Assembly (NCBI RefSeq): GCF_014647835.1
Contig: NZ_BMPY01000023.1
Span: forward strand, 1 to 64,000
Direction: 5' to 3'
DNA length: 64,000 bases
Source of the DNA: Microbispora rosea subsp. aerata
Lineage (GTDB): Bacteria > Actinomycetota > Actinomycetes > Streptosporangiales > Streptosporangiaceae
This document shows positions 17,009 to 25,941 of this stretch, piece after piece. The notes beneath the pieces are model-generated. The model was not told the DNA's origin. It saw nothing but the letters and a program-made list of their open reading frames with translations, and did not search any database. Made by a program: the position numbers and the translations under genes. Every line of letters begins with the position of its first letter. Positions within the stretch are counted from its first letter, which is position 1.

Positions 17009-18014
17009 CGCCGAGTCGATCCTCGAAGTCCGCGACCTGGTCAAGCACTTCCCGCTCACCCAGGGCATCGTCGTCAAGCGGCAGATCGGCGCGATCAAGG
17101 CCGTCGACGGGGTCTCCTTCGACCTGCACCGGGGTGAGACGCTCGGGATCGTCGGCGAGTCGGGCTGCGGCAAGTCCACCCTGGCCAAGCTGCTGATGGC
17201 GCTGGAGCGGCCCACGTCGGGCTCGGTGCGCATCCGCGGCAAGGACATCACCGCGGCCAGGGGCGCCGAGCTCAAGCGCATGCGCCGCAACATCCAGATG
17301 GTGATGCAGGACCCCTACACCTCGCTGAACCCGCGGATGACCGTCGGCGACATCGTGGGTGAGCCGTTTGAGATCCACCCGGACGTCGCGCCCAAGGGCG
17401 ACCGGCGGCGCCGGGTGCAGGAGCTGCTCGAGGTGGTCGGCCTCAACCCCGACCACATCAACCGCTACCCCCACCAGTTCTCCGGCGGCCAGCGTCAGCG
17501 CATCGGCATCGCCCGCGGCCTGGCGCTCCAGCCTGAGATCATCATCTGCGACGAGCCGGTCTCCGCGCTCGACGTGTCGATTCAGGCCCAGGTGATGAAC
17601 CTGCTGGAGCGGCTGCAGGACGAGTTCGACCTCTCCTACATCTTCATCGCCCACGACCTGTCGGTGGTCCGCCACATCTCCGACCGGGTCGCGGTGATGT
17701 ACCTCGGCAAGATCGTCGAGCTGGGCAGCGACAGCGAAATCTACGACACCCCGACCCATCCGTACACGCAGGCGCTGCTGTCGGCCGTGCCGGTGCCGGA
17801 CCCGGAGGGCCGGGAGACCCGTCAGCGGATCATCCTCCAGGGCGACCCGCCCTCGCCGGCCAACCCGCCGTCGGGCTGTCACTTCCGCACGCGGTGCTGG
17901 AAGGCGCAGGACATCTGCGCCGAGCAGAGGCCCGCGCTCGAGGTGCGCCCGGGCAGCGCCCACCCCAGCGCCTGCCACTTCGCGGAGGTCCGCGACGTGG
18001 TGAACGCCAAGTAG
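16998..18014 (+). CDS. oppF: Peptide ABC importer ATPase, OppF/DppF type
   Basis: 338 residues from ATG 16998, preceded by GGAGGGA; it overlaps the oppD end by 11 bases. Walker A is GESGCGKST, the Q-loop is in MVMQDPYTSLNPRMTVG, the signature is FSGGQRQRI, Walker B is IIICDEPVSALD and the switch His is in FIAHDL. The C-terminal extension again has a four-Cys pattern (GCHFRTRCWKAQDIC..ACHF). It ends the five-gene operon, ten bases from the convergent SAM-hydrolase gene, with no clear terminator between them. Confidence 0.95.
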   Translation: MKADAESILEVRDLVKHFPLTQGIVVKRQIGAIKAVDGVSFDLHRGETLGIVGESGCGKSTLAKLLMALERPTSGSVRIRGKDITAARGAELKRMRRNIQMVMQDPYTSLNPRMTVGDIVGEPFEIHPDVAPKGDRRRRVQELLEVVGLNPDHINRYPHQFSGGQRQRIGIARGLALQPEIIICDEPVSALDVSIQAQVMNLLERLQDEFDLSYIFIAHDLSVVRHISDRVAVMYLGKIVELGSDSEIYDTPTHPYTQALLSAVPVPDPEGRETRQRIILQGDPPSPANPPSGCHFRTRCWKAQDICAEQRPALEVRPGSAHPSACHFAEVRDVVNAK

Positions 18015-18024
18015 GACCCGCCGG

Positions 18025-18831
18025 TCAGCGCCCGGGCGACAGCCGTACGTGCGCGCCCGGGGGCAGACCGAGGCGGTCGGAGGCGTCCCCGGCGTTGATC
18101 GCCATCGCGACCAGGCCGGCGGAGTCGGTGAACGCCACCAGGTCGCCGGGCGGCACGGCGGTGAACGTCTCGCGGAACGGCACGGCGATCTGGCGGCGCC
18201 CGAGCCACACGGCGAGGGTGTCGCCGAGCTGCACGCCGAGCTCGGCCAGGTCGGAGGCGGTGATCGACAACTGGACGTTGCCGTGCCTGTCCACCGACAG
18301 CACCTCGCCCTCGGCCGCGCCGTCCCGCAACCGGCAGGTCGGCGCGGGCAGGGTCACCAGGCGGTCCACCGGCATCGGCGGCCCCACGTCGGCGACCGCG
18401 CGCCCGGTGCACAGGTGGGCGGCCACCGGGGCGAACAGGTCGCGTCCCGGGAAGGTCGGCGAGATGGCGGACAGGCACAGCTCCCGGTTCGTTATCTCGT
18501 ACGCGGCGTCGGCGCCCCCGGCCGCGCGGACCGCCCACGACAGGATGCCGTTGTCCGGGCCGAGGAACACCCGCCCGCCCGCCTCCACCGCCACCGGGCG
18601 CCGGTTCCCGCCCACGGCGGGATCGACGACCGCGAGGTGGACGCCGGCCGGAAGGTAGGGCAGGGTCTGCGCGAGGATGGCCGCGCCGCGCCGTACGTCC
18701 CCTGCCGGGACGAGATGACCCACGTCGATGATCCGAGCCTGTGGAGCGATGCCCGCGATCACGCCGTGGCACGCGGCGACGTACCCGTCCTCCAGCCCGT
18801 AGTCGGTCAGTAGCGTGATTACAGAGCTCAC
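18025..18831 (-). CDS. SAM hydroxide adenosyltransferase (SAM hydrolase, DUF62 family)
   Basis: 268 residues from GTG 18831, the start closest to the family N-terminus (ITLLTDYG). The family splits S-adenosylmethionine into adenosine and methionine and is related to the halogenases FlA and SalL. Visible family blocks are LLTDYGLEDGYVAACHGVI, DVGHLVPAGDVRRGAAIL, VHLAVVDPAVGG..RR, FLGPDNGILSW, TFPGRDLFAPVAAHL and the C-terminal barrel with VDRHGNVQLSI. The DPAVGG/RR and GRDLFAPVAAHL blocks carry the Asp, Arg and His expected for water activation. It diverges from the DUF3263 gene. Confidence 0.9.
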   Translation of the reverse strand: MSSVITLLTDYGLEDGYVAACHGVIAGIAPQARIIDVGHLVPAGDVRRGAAILAQTLPYLPAGVHLAVVDPAVGGNRRPVAVEAGGRVFLGPDNGILSWAVRAAGGADAAYEITNRELCLSAISPTFPGRDLFAPVAAHLCTGRAVADVGPPMPVDRLVTLPAPTCRLRDGAAEGEVLSVDRHGNVQLSITASDLAELGVQLGDTLAVWLGRRQIAVPFRETFTAVPPGDLVAFTDSAGLVAMAINAGDASDRLGLPPGAHVRLSPGR

Positions 18832-18937
18832 ACCACGTGACACTACGTCCGTCCTGCCCGGACTGAACACCCCGAAATCGCCTCCCGGGCTTGGCATTAC
18901 CATGGGACGGGCCCGCGAGCCGATCGAGGAGGAGCCG

Positions 18938-19219
18938 ATGGACACCGAACCGGCCGGCGACGAAGGGCCCGACCTGTCCGACCGCGACCGCGAGATGCTC
19001 GCGTTCGAACGCCGGTGGTGGCGATACGCGGGGGCCAAGGAGCAGGCGATCAGGGAGGCCTTCGGCATCTCCGCGACCCGGTACTACCAGTTACTCGGGG
19101 CGCTGATCGACCGGCCGGAGGCGCTGGAGCACGACCCCATGCTCGTCAAGCGGCTGCGCCGGATGAGAGCCGGGCGCAGGCGCGACCGCGCGGCCCGCCG
19201 CTCGGGACTGAACACCTGA
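18938..19219 (+). CDS. DUF3263 family protein
   Basis: 93 residues from ATG 18938, chosen for the GAGGAGGAG site just upstream; an ATG at 18902 lacks such a site. Residues ~15-75 match DUF3263: LSDRDREMLAFERRWWRYAGAKEQAIREAFGISATRYYQLLGALID, a helix-turn-helix-like arrangement, ending in a basic RRMRAGRRRDRAARRS tail suited to nucleic acid binding. Function unknown; a small DNA-binding role is an inference. It lies 95 bases before otsB on the same strand. Confidence 0.88.
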   Translation: MDTEPAGDEGPDLSDRDREMLAFERRWWRYAGAKEQAIREAFGISATRYYQLLGALIDRPEALEHDPMLVKRLRRMRAGRRRDRAARRSGLNT

Positions 19220-19314
19220 CCTTCCCCATCCCCGAATCCCCGGTCCACCGAGCAGCCCCTGGTCTGGGGCATGAGACTGTCGAGGCGTACATCGACCCCC
19301 TTCGGAGTGAGGCC

Positions 19315-20136
19315 ATGACCCTGCCCGCGCACGCAGGACTCGACGCGATCGTCTCCGATCCGGCCGGCGCCGTGATCGGGCTCGACTATGACGGCACGCT
19401 CTCCCCGATCGTGCCCGACCCCACCGCCGCCCGGGTGCACCCCGCCGTGCCCGGCGTGCTGGCCGCCCTCGCCCGCCTGGTGCGCGCCGTCGTGATCGTC
19501 ACGGGCCGCCCGCCGCATGCGGTTCTCGCCCTCGGGGGAGTGACCTGCGGGCCGGCCCTCGCCGGGGTGCCCGGCCTGGTGATCCTCGGCCACTACGGGC
19601 TGGAGCGCTGGGATGACGGCCGTCTCACGGCCCCGCCACCGCCGCCGGGGCTGGACCTCGTCCGCGCCCGGCTGCCCGAGCTCGCGGCCGGCCTGGACGG
19701 CGCCTGGATCGAGGACAAGGGCCAGGCGGTCGCCGTGCACACCCGGCGGTGCGCCGACCCCGCGGGAGCCCTGGAGGCGCTGCGCGGGCCCGTCGCGGCG
19801 CTGGCCGAGGAGGCCGGGCTGACGGTCGAGCCGGGCCGCATGGTGCTGGAGCTGCGGCCGGCCGGGATGGACAAGGGCCGGGCCCTGTCGGCTTTCCTCG
19901 CCGAGCGGGAGGCCCGCTCGGTCATGTTCGTCGGCGACGACCTGGGGGACCTCGCCGCCTTCGACGCGGTCGAGTCGGCCGGGATTCCCGGCGTACGGGT
20001 GTGCAGCGGGTCCGCGGAGGTCACCGCGCTGGCGGAGCGCGCCGACGTGGTGGTGGACGGGCCCGACGGCGTCGTGGCCCTCCTCGGCGACCTGGTGGCC
20101 GAGATCGGCAAGTCGTCCGCGACCGGCCGGGCATAG
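19315..20136 (+). CDS. otsB: Trehalose-6-phosphate phosphatase
   Basis: 273 residues, HAD superfamily. Motif I is GLDYDGTLSPI with the nucleophile Asp, motif II is VIVTGRPP, motif III Lys is in PAGMDKGRALSAF and motif IV is VMFVGDDLGDLAAFDA. A cap domain with GHYGLERW lies between. It removes phosphate from trehalose-6-phosphate, the second step of the OtsAB route. The synthase lies nearby on the other strand, separated by an MFS gene. GGAGTGAGG precedes the ATG. Confidence 0.93.
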   Translation: MTLPAHAGLDAIVSDPAGAVIGLDYDGTLSPIVPDPTAARVHPAVPGVLAALARLVRAVVIVTGRPPHAVLALGGVTCGPALAGVPGLVILGHYGLERWDDGRLTAPPPPPGLDLVRARLPELAAGLDGAWIEDKGQAVAVHTRRCADPAGALEALRGPVAALAEEAGLTVEPGRMVLELRPAGMDKGRALSAFLAEREARSVMFVGDDLGDLAAFDAVESAGIPGVRVCSGSAEVTALAERADVVVDGPDGVVALLGDLVAEIGKSSATGRA

Positions 20137-20219
20137 CGTCCCCGGCGTGAGCCCGGTGATCGAGCGGGGTTCCGGCGAACGCGACCCGGAGCCGACCGGT
20201 CCGGAACTCGGGAACGCGA

Positions 20220-21377
20220 TCAGGAACGCGGCCTGGACCCGATCACCCCGCCCACGGCCACCGCGATCAGGGCGGGTGCGAGCAGGAACGCCGTGTGCGT
20301 GCCGAAGCCGTCTCCCAGCGCGCCGAGCACGAACGGCCCGCTGCCCGAGCCCACCCCCGCCCAGATCGAGGCCGCGCCCGACGCCTGGTCGGGCCGGCCT
20401 CCCGACACCTCGATCATGCGGGTCAGGCCCATGGGGAACTGGACCGAGATGCCGAGCCCGCTGAGCGCCAGCCCGGCGTAGCAGACCGGCGCCGAGGTCC
20501 CGGCCCAAAACAGCGCCCAGCCTGCCAGGGTCACCCCGAGCGAGCCGAGCAGCACCGTCCCGGGCGACAGGCGCAGGGCCAGCCGGGCGCCGCCGAACCG
20601 GCCCACGGCCATGCCGGCCAGCATCGCGGTCAGCCCGGTCGCCGCCGCCCCCGGCGACAGCCCGGTCCGCTGGGCGAACAGCGCGGCCGCCCACAGGTTG
20701 AAGGCGAACTCCAGGGCCACGCAGCACAGCAGCACGAACCCGGCCACGTGGAAGCGCCAGCCGTACGGGACCCGGACGGCGGTCGCGGGCGACGGCGCGG
20801 GGGCGGGCGACGGCGGCACCCAGACCCGGCCCATGAGCAGGGCCAGCAGCAGGGTGGCCGCCACCGGCACGAACAGCGCCGGCCGCCAGCCGATCGGCGA
20901 CTCGGCCACCACGCTGAAGACGTAGGTGGTGGCGATGCCGGCGGTCACGCCGACCGCGTTGGCCTCGCTGATGACGGCCGCCCCGGCCGGGCCGTGGTGG
21001 TCGCTGAGCACCGCCATCATCACGTACAGGGCCGTCGAGCCGCAGCCGCCGGCCAGCGTGAAGCCGGTCAGCGTGAGCGGAAGCGAGTGCCCGAACGCGA
21101 CGAGGAGCACCCCGGCGTTCATCCCGGCCAGGCCGCCCCAGGTGACCACGCGGCGGCCGAGTCGCCTGGTCAGCGCGGGCAGGGCGAGCCCGCCTGCGAT
21201 GCCGCCGAGCGCCATCCCGGTGCCGTGCAGCCCGGCGACGGCCTGCGACACGCCGAGTTCGGCGCGCAGCAGAGGCACCGCGGCCGACAGGCCGTACAGG
21301 TAGGTGGCGAAGGTGGCGAGCTGGAGATAGATCAACCAGGTGGGGCCGTCCCTGGTGACCGTTATGTTGCGGTCCAA
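20220..21377 (-). CDS. MFS transporter
   Basis: 385 residues, 12 predicted membrane helices. It starts at TTG 21377, directly before helix 1 (PTWLIYLQLATFATYLYG). The loop 2-3 motif is RRLGRRVVTWGGLAG, a recognisable MFS A motif. A Pro/Ala-rich central loop (VPPSPAPAPSPAT) joins the halves. It lies 49 bases after otsA on the same strand and probably shares its message, so export or uptake of a sugar or osmolyte is possible, but the substrate is not readable. Confidence 0.88.
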   Translation of the reverse strand: MDRNITVTRDGPTWLIYLQLATFATYLYGLSAAVPLLRAELGVSQAVAGLHGTGMALGGIAGGLALPALTRRLGRRVVTWGGLAGMNAGVLLVAFGHSLPLTLTGFTLAGGCGSTALYVMMAVLSDHHGPAGAAVISEANAVGVTAGIATTYVFSVVAESPIGWRPALFVPVAATLLLALLMGRVWVPPSPAPAPSPATAVRVPYGWRFHVAGFVLLCCVALEFAFNLWAAALFAQRTGLSPGAAATGLTAMLAGMAVGRFGGARLALRLSPGTVLLGSLGVTLAGWALFWAGTSAPVCYAGLALSGLGISVQFPMGLTRMIEVSGGRPDQASGAASIWAGVGSGSGPFVLGALGDGFGTHTAFLLAPALIAVAVGGVIGSRPRS

Positions 21378-21426
21378 AACCAGGCAAGACTAGCGCACCG
21401 GATCACCCGCCGGGCGGGCCGCGTCC

Positions 21427-22851
21427 CTACCGCAGCGCGGCGAGCTGATCCTCGAACCAGCGCTGGGGCGGCAGGGCGGTCGCGGCCTCCCGCAGCCGCA
21501 GGCCGCGCGCGAGACGCTCGGACTCCGGCAGCGTCAGCGCCTCGTGCAGCGCCGCCGCCGTGCCCGACACGTCGTACGGGTTGACCAGCAGCGAGTCGGC
21601 CCCCAGCTCGGCCGCCGCGCCCGCCTCGCGGGACAGCACGAGCGCGCACCGGGGCGACAGGATCGGGCCCTCCTTGGCCACCAGGTTCATGCCGTCCCTG
21701 ATCGGGTTCACGAGCAGGACGTCGGCCAGGCGGTAGGCGGCCAGCGAGCGCGGGTAGTCGTCGTTCACGTTGAGGATGAGCGGGTCCCAGTCCTCGGTCG
21801 CGTACTCGTCCTCGATCTCCTTGGCGCAGCGCTGCACGGCCGCCGTGTACTCGCGGTATTCCGGCAGGTCGTGCCGCGAGGGATAGGCGAACGCGAGATG
21901 CACGACCCGGCCGTGCCACTCGGGATGGGCGGCCAGGAACTCCTGGTAGGCCCGCAGGCCGCGCACGATGTTCTTGGACAGCTCGGTGCGGTCGATGCGC
22001 ACGATCAGCTTGCGGTCGCCGACGTGGTCCCTGATCGCCGTCATGTGCGACTCGACGTCCGGCTCGGCCGCCCGCGCCCGCAGCGCCTCGCCGTTCACCC
22101 CGAGCGGGTGGACGCCGATCCTGGTGGTCCGCCCGTCGTGGGTCACCGTACGGGCGGCGTGGTCGACCCGGGCCCCGAGCAGGGTCTCGCAGCAGTCCAT
22201 GAAGGCGCGGGCCCAGCGCGCGGTGAGGAACCCCGCGTGGTCGGCCCCGAGGATGCCGGTCAGCACCTCCGCCGCGACGTCCCCGGGCAGCAGCGCGAAA
22301 TACTCGGGCGGCGCCCAGGGGGTGTGCGAGAAGTGGGCGATGCGCAGGTCGGGGCGTTCGACCCGGAGCATCGCCGGGGTCAGCGTCAGGTGGTAGTCCT
22401 GCACCATGACCCGCGCCCGGTGCGCCGCCTCCTCGGCCAGCGCCAGCGCGAAGGCGCCGTTGTAGGTGCGGTATGACTCCCATTCGCGCCTGAACCGGGT
22501 GCCGAACTCCGGCGCGAAAGGCGTGTTGTAAAGCAGGTGGTTGACGAACCAGAGGGTCGAGTTGGCCACGGCGTTGTAGGCCCGGTGGAAGACCGCGGGC
22601 GGGATGTCCAGCATGCGGATCGGCCCCGTCTCGAAGGCGCGGTCGAGCCGCCCGCCGGGCGCCTGACGTATGGCGCCCCGGTCGCCGTCCGACAACGCGG
22701 CGCACACCCACAGGACGTCGGTGTCCCTGACCACCTCGGACAGACCGGAGACCAGCCCGCCGCCGCCCCTGCGCATGGTGAGGCCGCCGTCCTCCGAGAG
22801 CGTGAAGGACACCGGCCCGCGGTTGGAGGCGATAAGAACGGTGCTGCTCAT
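21427..22851 (-). CDS. otsA: Alpha,alpha-trehalose-phosphate synthase (GT20)
   Basis: 474 residues from ATG 22851, with GAGGGA eight bases upstream. GT20 hallmarks are present: SNRGPVSF, a glycine-rich GGGGLVSGLSEV loop, WFVNHLLYNTPF, VMVQDYHLTLTPAMLR, IAHFSHTPWAPPEYF, the phosphate-binding RIDRTELSKN, and VNPIRDGMNLVAKEG. It joins glucose from UDP- or GDP-glucose to glucose-6-phosphate. Pseudo-glycosyltransferases such as VldE share this fold, so enzyme identity rests also on the nearby otsB. Cytosolic; first gene of a probable otsA-MFS unit. Confidence 0.9.
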   Translation of the reverse strand: MSSTVLIASNRGPVSFTLSEDGGLTMRRGGGGLVSGLSEVVRDTDVLWVCAALSDGDRGAIRQAPGGRLDRAFETGPIRMLDIPPAVFHRAYNAVANSTLWFVNHLLYNTPFAPEFGTRFRREWESYRTYNGAFALALAEEAAHRARVMVQDYHLTLTPAMLRVERPDLRIAHFSHTPWAPPEYFALLPGDVAAEVLTGILGADHAGFLTARWARAFMDCCETLLGARVDHAARTVTHDGRTTRIGVHPLGVNGEALRARAAEPDVESHMTAIRDHVGDRKLIVRIDRTELSKNIVRGLRAYQEFLAAHPEWHGRVVHLAFAYPSRHDLPEYREYTAAVQRCAKEIEDEYATEDWDPLILNVNDDYPRSLAAYRLADVLLVNPIRDGMNLVAKEGPILSPRCALVLSREAGAAAELGADSLLVNPYDVSGTAAALHEALTLPESERLARGLRLREAATALPPQRWFEDQLAALR

Positions 22852-22954
22852 CTGGGTCGTCCCTCGATCAGAGCGGGCGCGCATGCCGGAAGATTAATAA
22901 AAGCCGACCTCCGTCAATAGGATGTCAACCGATCGCGGGAGGGCTGGATACGGC

Positions 22955-23506
22955 ATGGCACTGGATGACACGACCGAGGAACTGGCCCGATCGGCTGCCC
23001 AGGGGGACCATCGCGCGCTCGGTGAATTGCTGCGGCGCATCGAGCCCGACGTGCTGCGGCACTGCGAGCGGCTTCTACCGTATCGGCAGGACGCCGAGGA
23101 GGCGGCGCAGGACACGCTGCTGGCCGTGGCCCGCAACATCGCCAGGTTCGAGGGCCGTGCCCGGTTCAGCACCTGGCTGCACATCGTGACCGTCAACTGT
23201 GCCAGGACCACCTACCGCTCGTTGAAGCGGCGCTCGTCGGAGCAGGCCGAGGAGCTGCCCGAGCAGCGGCCCGACCCCCGCCGGGTGAGCGTCATCGCGG
23301 GGTCGCGGCTCGACCTGCTCGACGCGATGGAGGCGCTGGAGGCCGAGCGGCCCGACCTCGCGCAGGCGCTCGTGCTGCGCGACATCTGTCAGCTCGACTA
23401 TTCGGAGGTCGCCGACCAGCTCAACATTCCCCTCGGGACGGTCAAGTCCCGGATCCACCAGGCGCGCAAGTACGTGCAGGCCGCGCTCGGCGAGGCGTAC
23501 GGCTGA
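22955..23506 (+). CDS. ECF-type RNA polymerase sigma factor
   Basis: 183 residues from ATG 22955 with GGGAGGG upstream. Region 2 contains PYRQDAEEAAQDTLLAVARNIARFEGRARFSTWLHIVTVNCAR, the -10 binding block; region 4 contains LDYSEVADQLNIPLGTVKSRIHQARKYV, the -35 binding helix-turn-helix. No anti-sigma gene is adjacent, so its control is not visible here. It is followed by the SAM riboswitch and thrC but the 300-base gap makes a shared message unlikely. Confidence 0.93.
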   Translation: MALDDTTEELARSAAQGDHRALGELLRRIEPDVLRHCERLLPYRQDAEEAAQDTLLAVARNIARFEGRARFSTWLHIVTVNCARTTYRSLKRRSSEQAEELPEQRPDPRRVSVIAGSRLDLLDAMEALEAERPDLAQALVLRDICQLDYSEVADQLNIPLGTVKSRIHQARKYVQAALGEAYG

Positions 23507-23654
23507 TACGAATCGTCTCATTATATGAGACGCCAGAACGGATGCCAAGGCCGCCGGGGTACAGTGCTAGTGCCGCGACTGACATGATTTGCCCCAGGCG
23601 AGATCGGCAGGAGTGGCGCTCAAGGACCTTCTGAGAAAGGTCCCACAACTGAAC

Positions 23655-23800
23655 ATGCTCATCCAGAGGGGTGGAGGGACCGGCCCTGTGAAGCCCCGGC
23701 AACCTCCCCGGTGTCGAACTCGTGCCCACGAGGCCCGGCCGGGACAGGTGCCAATTCCGGCTCGCGGCCAAGGTGGTCGCGAGCGAAGATGAGGGAAAGG
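23655..23800 (+). promoter_or_regulatory. SAM-I (S-box) riboswitch upstream of thrC
   Basis: The conserved S-box core is present: CTCATC (23658-23663) pairs with GATGAG (23788-23793) as helix P1; inside are CCAGAGGGGTGGAGGGACCGG, CCCTGTGAAGCCCCGGCAACC, and GGTGCCAATTCCGGC. This aptamer binds S-adenosylmethionine and normally switches off methionine-related genes. The final P1 strand is within 20 bases of the thrC start, so translational control (hiding the start region) seems more likely than a separate terminator. Confidence 0.93.
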
Positions 23801-23809
23801 CCTCGCTTC

Positions 23810-25084
23810 ATGGCGCACACCAGCACTGCCGCTGACACTTCCGCGAACACCTCCGAGTTCGGCCCCGCCACTGGTCTTTCGTGTCGCGAATGTGGCGCTC
23901 TTTACGAACTCGGCCCGATCTTCGCCTGTACGGAGTGTTTCGGCCCCCTTGAGGTGGCGTACGAATTCGGCGAGATCCGCCGGGAGGACATCGAGTCCGG
24001 CCCGGCGAACATCTGGCGGTATCGCTCCCTGCTCCCCGTTCCCGCCGACGTGGCGGACAAGCCCAACCTCCAGCCCGGCTGGACCAAGCTCGTGAAGGCC
24101 GACAGGCTGGCGGCCGAGCTGGGGCTTCGGTCGCTCCACGTCAAGGACGACTCCGGCAACCCCACCCACTCCTTCAAGGACCGGGTCGTCTCGATCGCGC
24201 TGGAGGCCGCGCGCAACTTCGGCTTCCATACCCTGTCGTGCTCCTCCACCGGCAACCTCGCCGGCGCGGTGGGCGCGGCGGCCGCCCGGGCCGGCCTCGA
24301 CTCCTGCGTGTTCATCCCCGCCGACCTGGAGCCGGCCAAGGTCACCATGGCCGCGGTGTACGGCGGCCGCCTGGTCGCCATTGACGGCACCTACGACGAG
24401 GTCAACCGCTTCTGCTCCGAGCTCATCGGTGACGAGCTGGGCGAGAAGTGGGGATTCGTCAACGTCAACCTCCGGCCGTACTACGCCGAGGGTTCCAAGA
24501 CGCTCGCGTACGAGATCGCCGAGCAGCTCGGCTGGCGGCTGCCCGACCAGATCATCATCCCGGTGGCCTCGGGCTCGCAGCTCACCAAGATCGACAAGGG
24601 CTTCCGTGAGCTGATCAAGCTGGGGCTGGTCGAGGATCGGCCCTACCGCATCTTCGGCGCGCAGGCCGAGGGCTGCTCGCCGGTCTCCCGCGCCTTCAAG
24701 GCCGGGCAGGACGTGGTGCAGCCGGTGCGGCCCGACACCATCGCCAAGTCGCTGGCCATCGGCAACCCGGCGGACGGGCCGTACGTGCTCGACATCGCCC
24801 GGCGGACCGGCGGCGCGGTGGAGGACGTGACCGACGAGGAGATCGTCGACGCGATCCGCCTGCTGGCCAGGACCGAGGGCGTCTTCGCCGAGACCGCGGG
24901 CGGCGTCACGGTCGGTGTGCTGCGCAAACTGGTGCGCGAGGGCCGCCTCGACCCCGACGCGGAGACCGTCGTGCTGAACACCGGCGACGGGCTCAAGACG
25001 CTCGACGCGGTGGCCGAGCACGCCCGTCCCGCCGCCGTCATCCGTCCGTCTCTCGACGCGTTCCGTGCGGCATTCGCCAGCTGA
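23810..25084 (+). CDS. thrC: Threonine synthase-like PLP enzyme
   Basis: 424 residues from ATG 23810. It carries an N-terminal zinc-ribbon-like pair C25xxC28 and C40xxC43, typical of the actinobacterial/archaeal type. The PLP lysine is K123 in NPTHSFKDRV; the phosphate loop is in SSTGNLAGAVGAAAARAG. Threonine synthase converts O-phosphohomoserine to threonine. The SAM-I riboswitch in front and the MoaD/ThiS-like carrier behind are unexpected for threonine synthesis and suggest a link to methionine or sulfur supply, possibly an O-phosphohomoserine-using sulfhydrylase-like reaction; that is inference. Other thrC copies outside the window would matter for this. Confidence 0.85.
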   Translation: MAHTSTAADTSANTSEFGPATGLSCRECGALYELGPIFACTECFGPLEVAYEFGEIRREDIESGPANIWRYRSLLPVPADVADKPNLQPGWTKLVKADRLAAELGLRSLHVKDDSGNPTHSFKDRVVSIALEAARNFGFHTLSCSSTGNLAGAVGAAAARAGLDSCVFIPADLEPAKVTMAAVYGGRLVAIDGTYDEVNRFCSELIGDELGEKWGFVNVNLRPYYAEGSKTLAYEIAEQLGWRLPDQIIIPVASGSQLTKIDKGFRELIKLGLVEDRPYRIFGAQAEGCSPVSRAFKAGQDVVQPVRPDTIAKSLAIGNPADGPYVLDIARRTGGAVEDVTDEEIVDAIRLLARTEGVFAETAGGVTVGVLRKLVREGRLDPDAETVVLNTGDGLKTLDAVAEHARPAAVIRPSLDAFRAAFAS

Positions 25085-25162
25085 AAGCACGTCCGGCCGC
25101 CCCGCGCGGCGACCGAGGATCGCGACAAAAAGCCCATCGGTAGCAACGAAAGCGAGCGAACA

Positions 25163-25438
25163 ATGAGCGTTTCCGTACGGATTCCTACGATTCTCCGGAC
25201 CTACACCAACGGCGCCGCGGAGGTGAGCGGGGAGGGGGCGACGCTCCGCGAGGTCCTGCAGAAGCTGGACGCGGACTACCCCGGCATCGGCGGCCGCATT
25301 CTGGACGAGACGGGCAAGATCCGGCGTTTTGTCAACGTCTATGTCGGGGAAGAGGACGTCCGATTCGCCGAGGGGCTCGACACCGCCACGCCGGACGGAG
25401 TGCAGATTTCGGTCATCCCCGCCGTCGCCGGCGGCTGA
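25163..25438 (+). CDS. MoaD/ThiS-family sulfur-carrier protein
   Basis: 91 residues with a beta-grasp pattern (SVRIPTILRTYTNG..EVSGEGATLREVLQKLDADYPGI..FVNVYVGEEDV) and the diagnostic C-terminal GG. Such proteins are adenylated by an E1-like enzyme and carry sulfur as a C-terminal thiocarboxylate. It lies 78 bases behind thrC on the same strand and under the same riboswitch, so it probably provides sulfur for that pathway. No activating enzyme or protease is in the window. Confidence 0.9.
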   Translation: MSVSVRIPTILRTYTNGAAEVSGEGATLREVLQKLDADYPGIGGRILDETGKIRRFVNVYVGEEDVRFAEGLDTATPDGVQISVIPAVAGG

Positions 25439-25682
25439 GCCGTCGCACCTGCGTCGAGCACCTGACATGCGCTTCTGTGTTACGGTGCAACGACAAAAGG
25501 TGCAGAACTCAACTATTTAACAGTAAAGTGAATATTCTTCGGTCCCGCTTTGAGCGAACGCCAAGTAGTAGTTTGCGGATTGACTCTGTTGTCCTACGCC
25601 TTGACGCGGGTATGGTCGAGGACGATCGACAAAACCGGGGGCTTCTTCTATGTGGCCCCCAGCCCAGCTAGAGGAGTCGGAA

Positions 25683-25883
25683 GTGGCGCAGGGCACCGTC
25701 AAATGGTTTAACGCGGACAAGGGCTACGGCTTCATCGCGGTAGACGGTGGTAAGGACGTGTTTGTCCATTACTCGGCAATCCTGATGGACGGCTACAAGG
25801 CCCTCGAGCAGGGTCAGCGGGTTGAGTTCGACATCACGCAGGGTCAGAAGGGCCCGCAGGCGGAGGCCGTACGGACCGTCTGA
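25683..25883 (+). CDS. Cold-shock protein (CspA family)
   Basis: 66 residues from GTG 25683, with GAGGAG upstream. Both RNA-binding motifs are present: [15 protein letters not shown] (RNP1 KGYGFI) and DVFVHYSAI (RNP2 VFVHY). It is a single OB-fold RNA/DNA chaperone. About 245 bases of lower-GC leader precede it, which fits the long structured leaders of csp messages. It ends in a strong terminator. Confidence 0.95.
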   Translation: MAQGTVKWFNADKGYGFIAVDGGKDVFVHYSAILMDGYKALEQGQRVEFDITQGQKGPQAEAVRTV

Positions 25884-25900
25884 TCCCGTCAACGACCATA

Positions 25901-25939
25901 GGAAGGCCCGGCGCGCGGCTCCCCGCGCCCGGGCCTTCC
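25901..25939 (+). terminator. Terminator of the cold-shock gene
   Basis: GGAAGGCCCGG..GCGCGG (25901-25918) pairs with CCGCGC..CCGGGCCTTCC (25922-25939), followed by GCTGTTTT. Strong intrinsic terminator. Confidence 0.85.
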
Positions 25940-25941
25940 GC

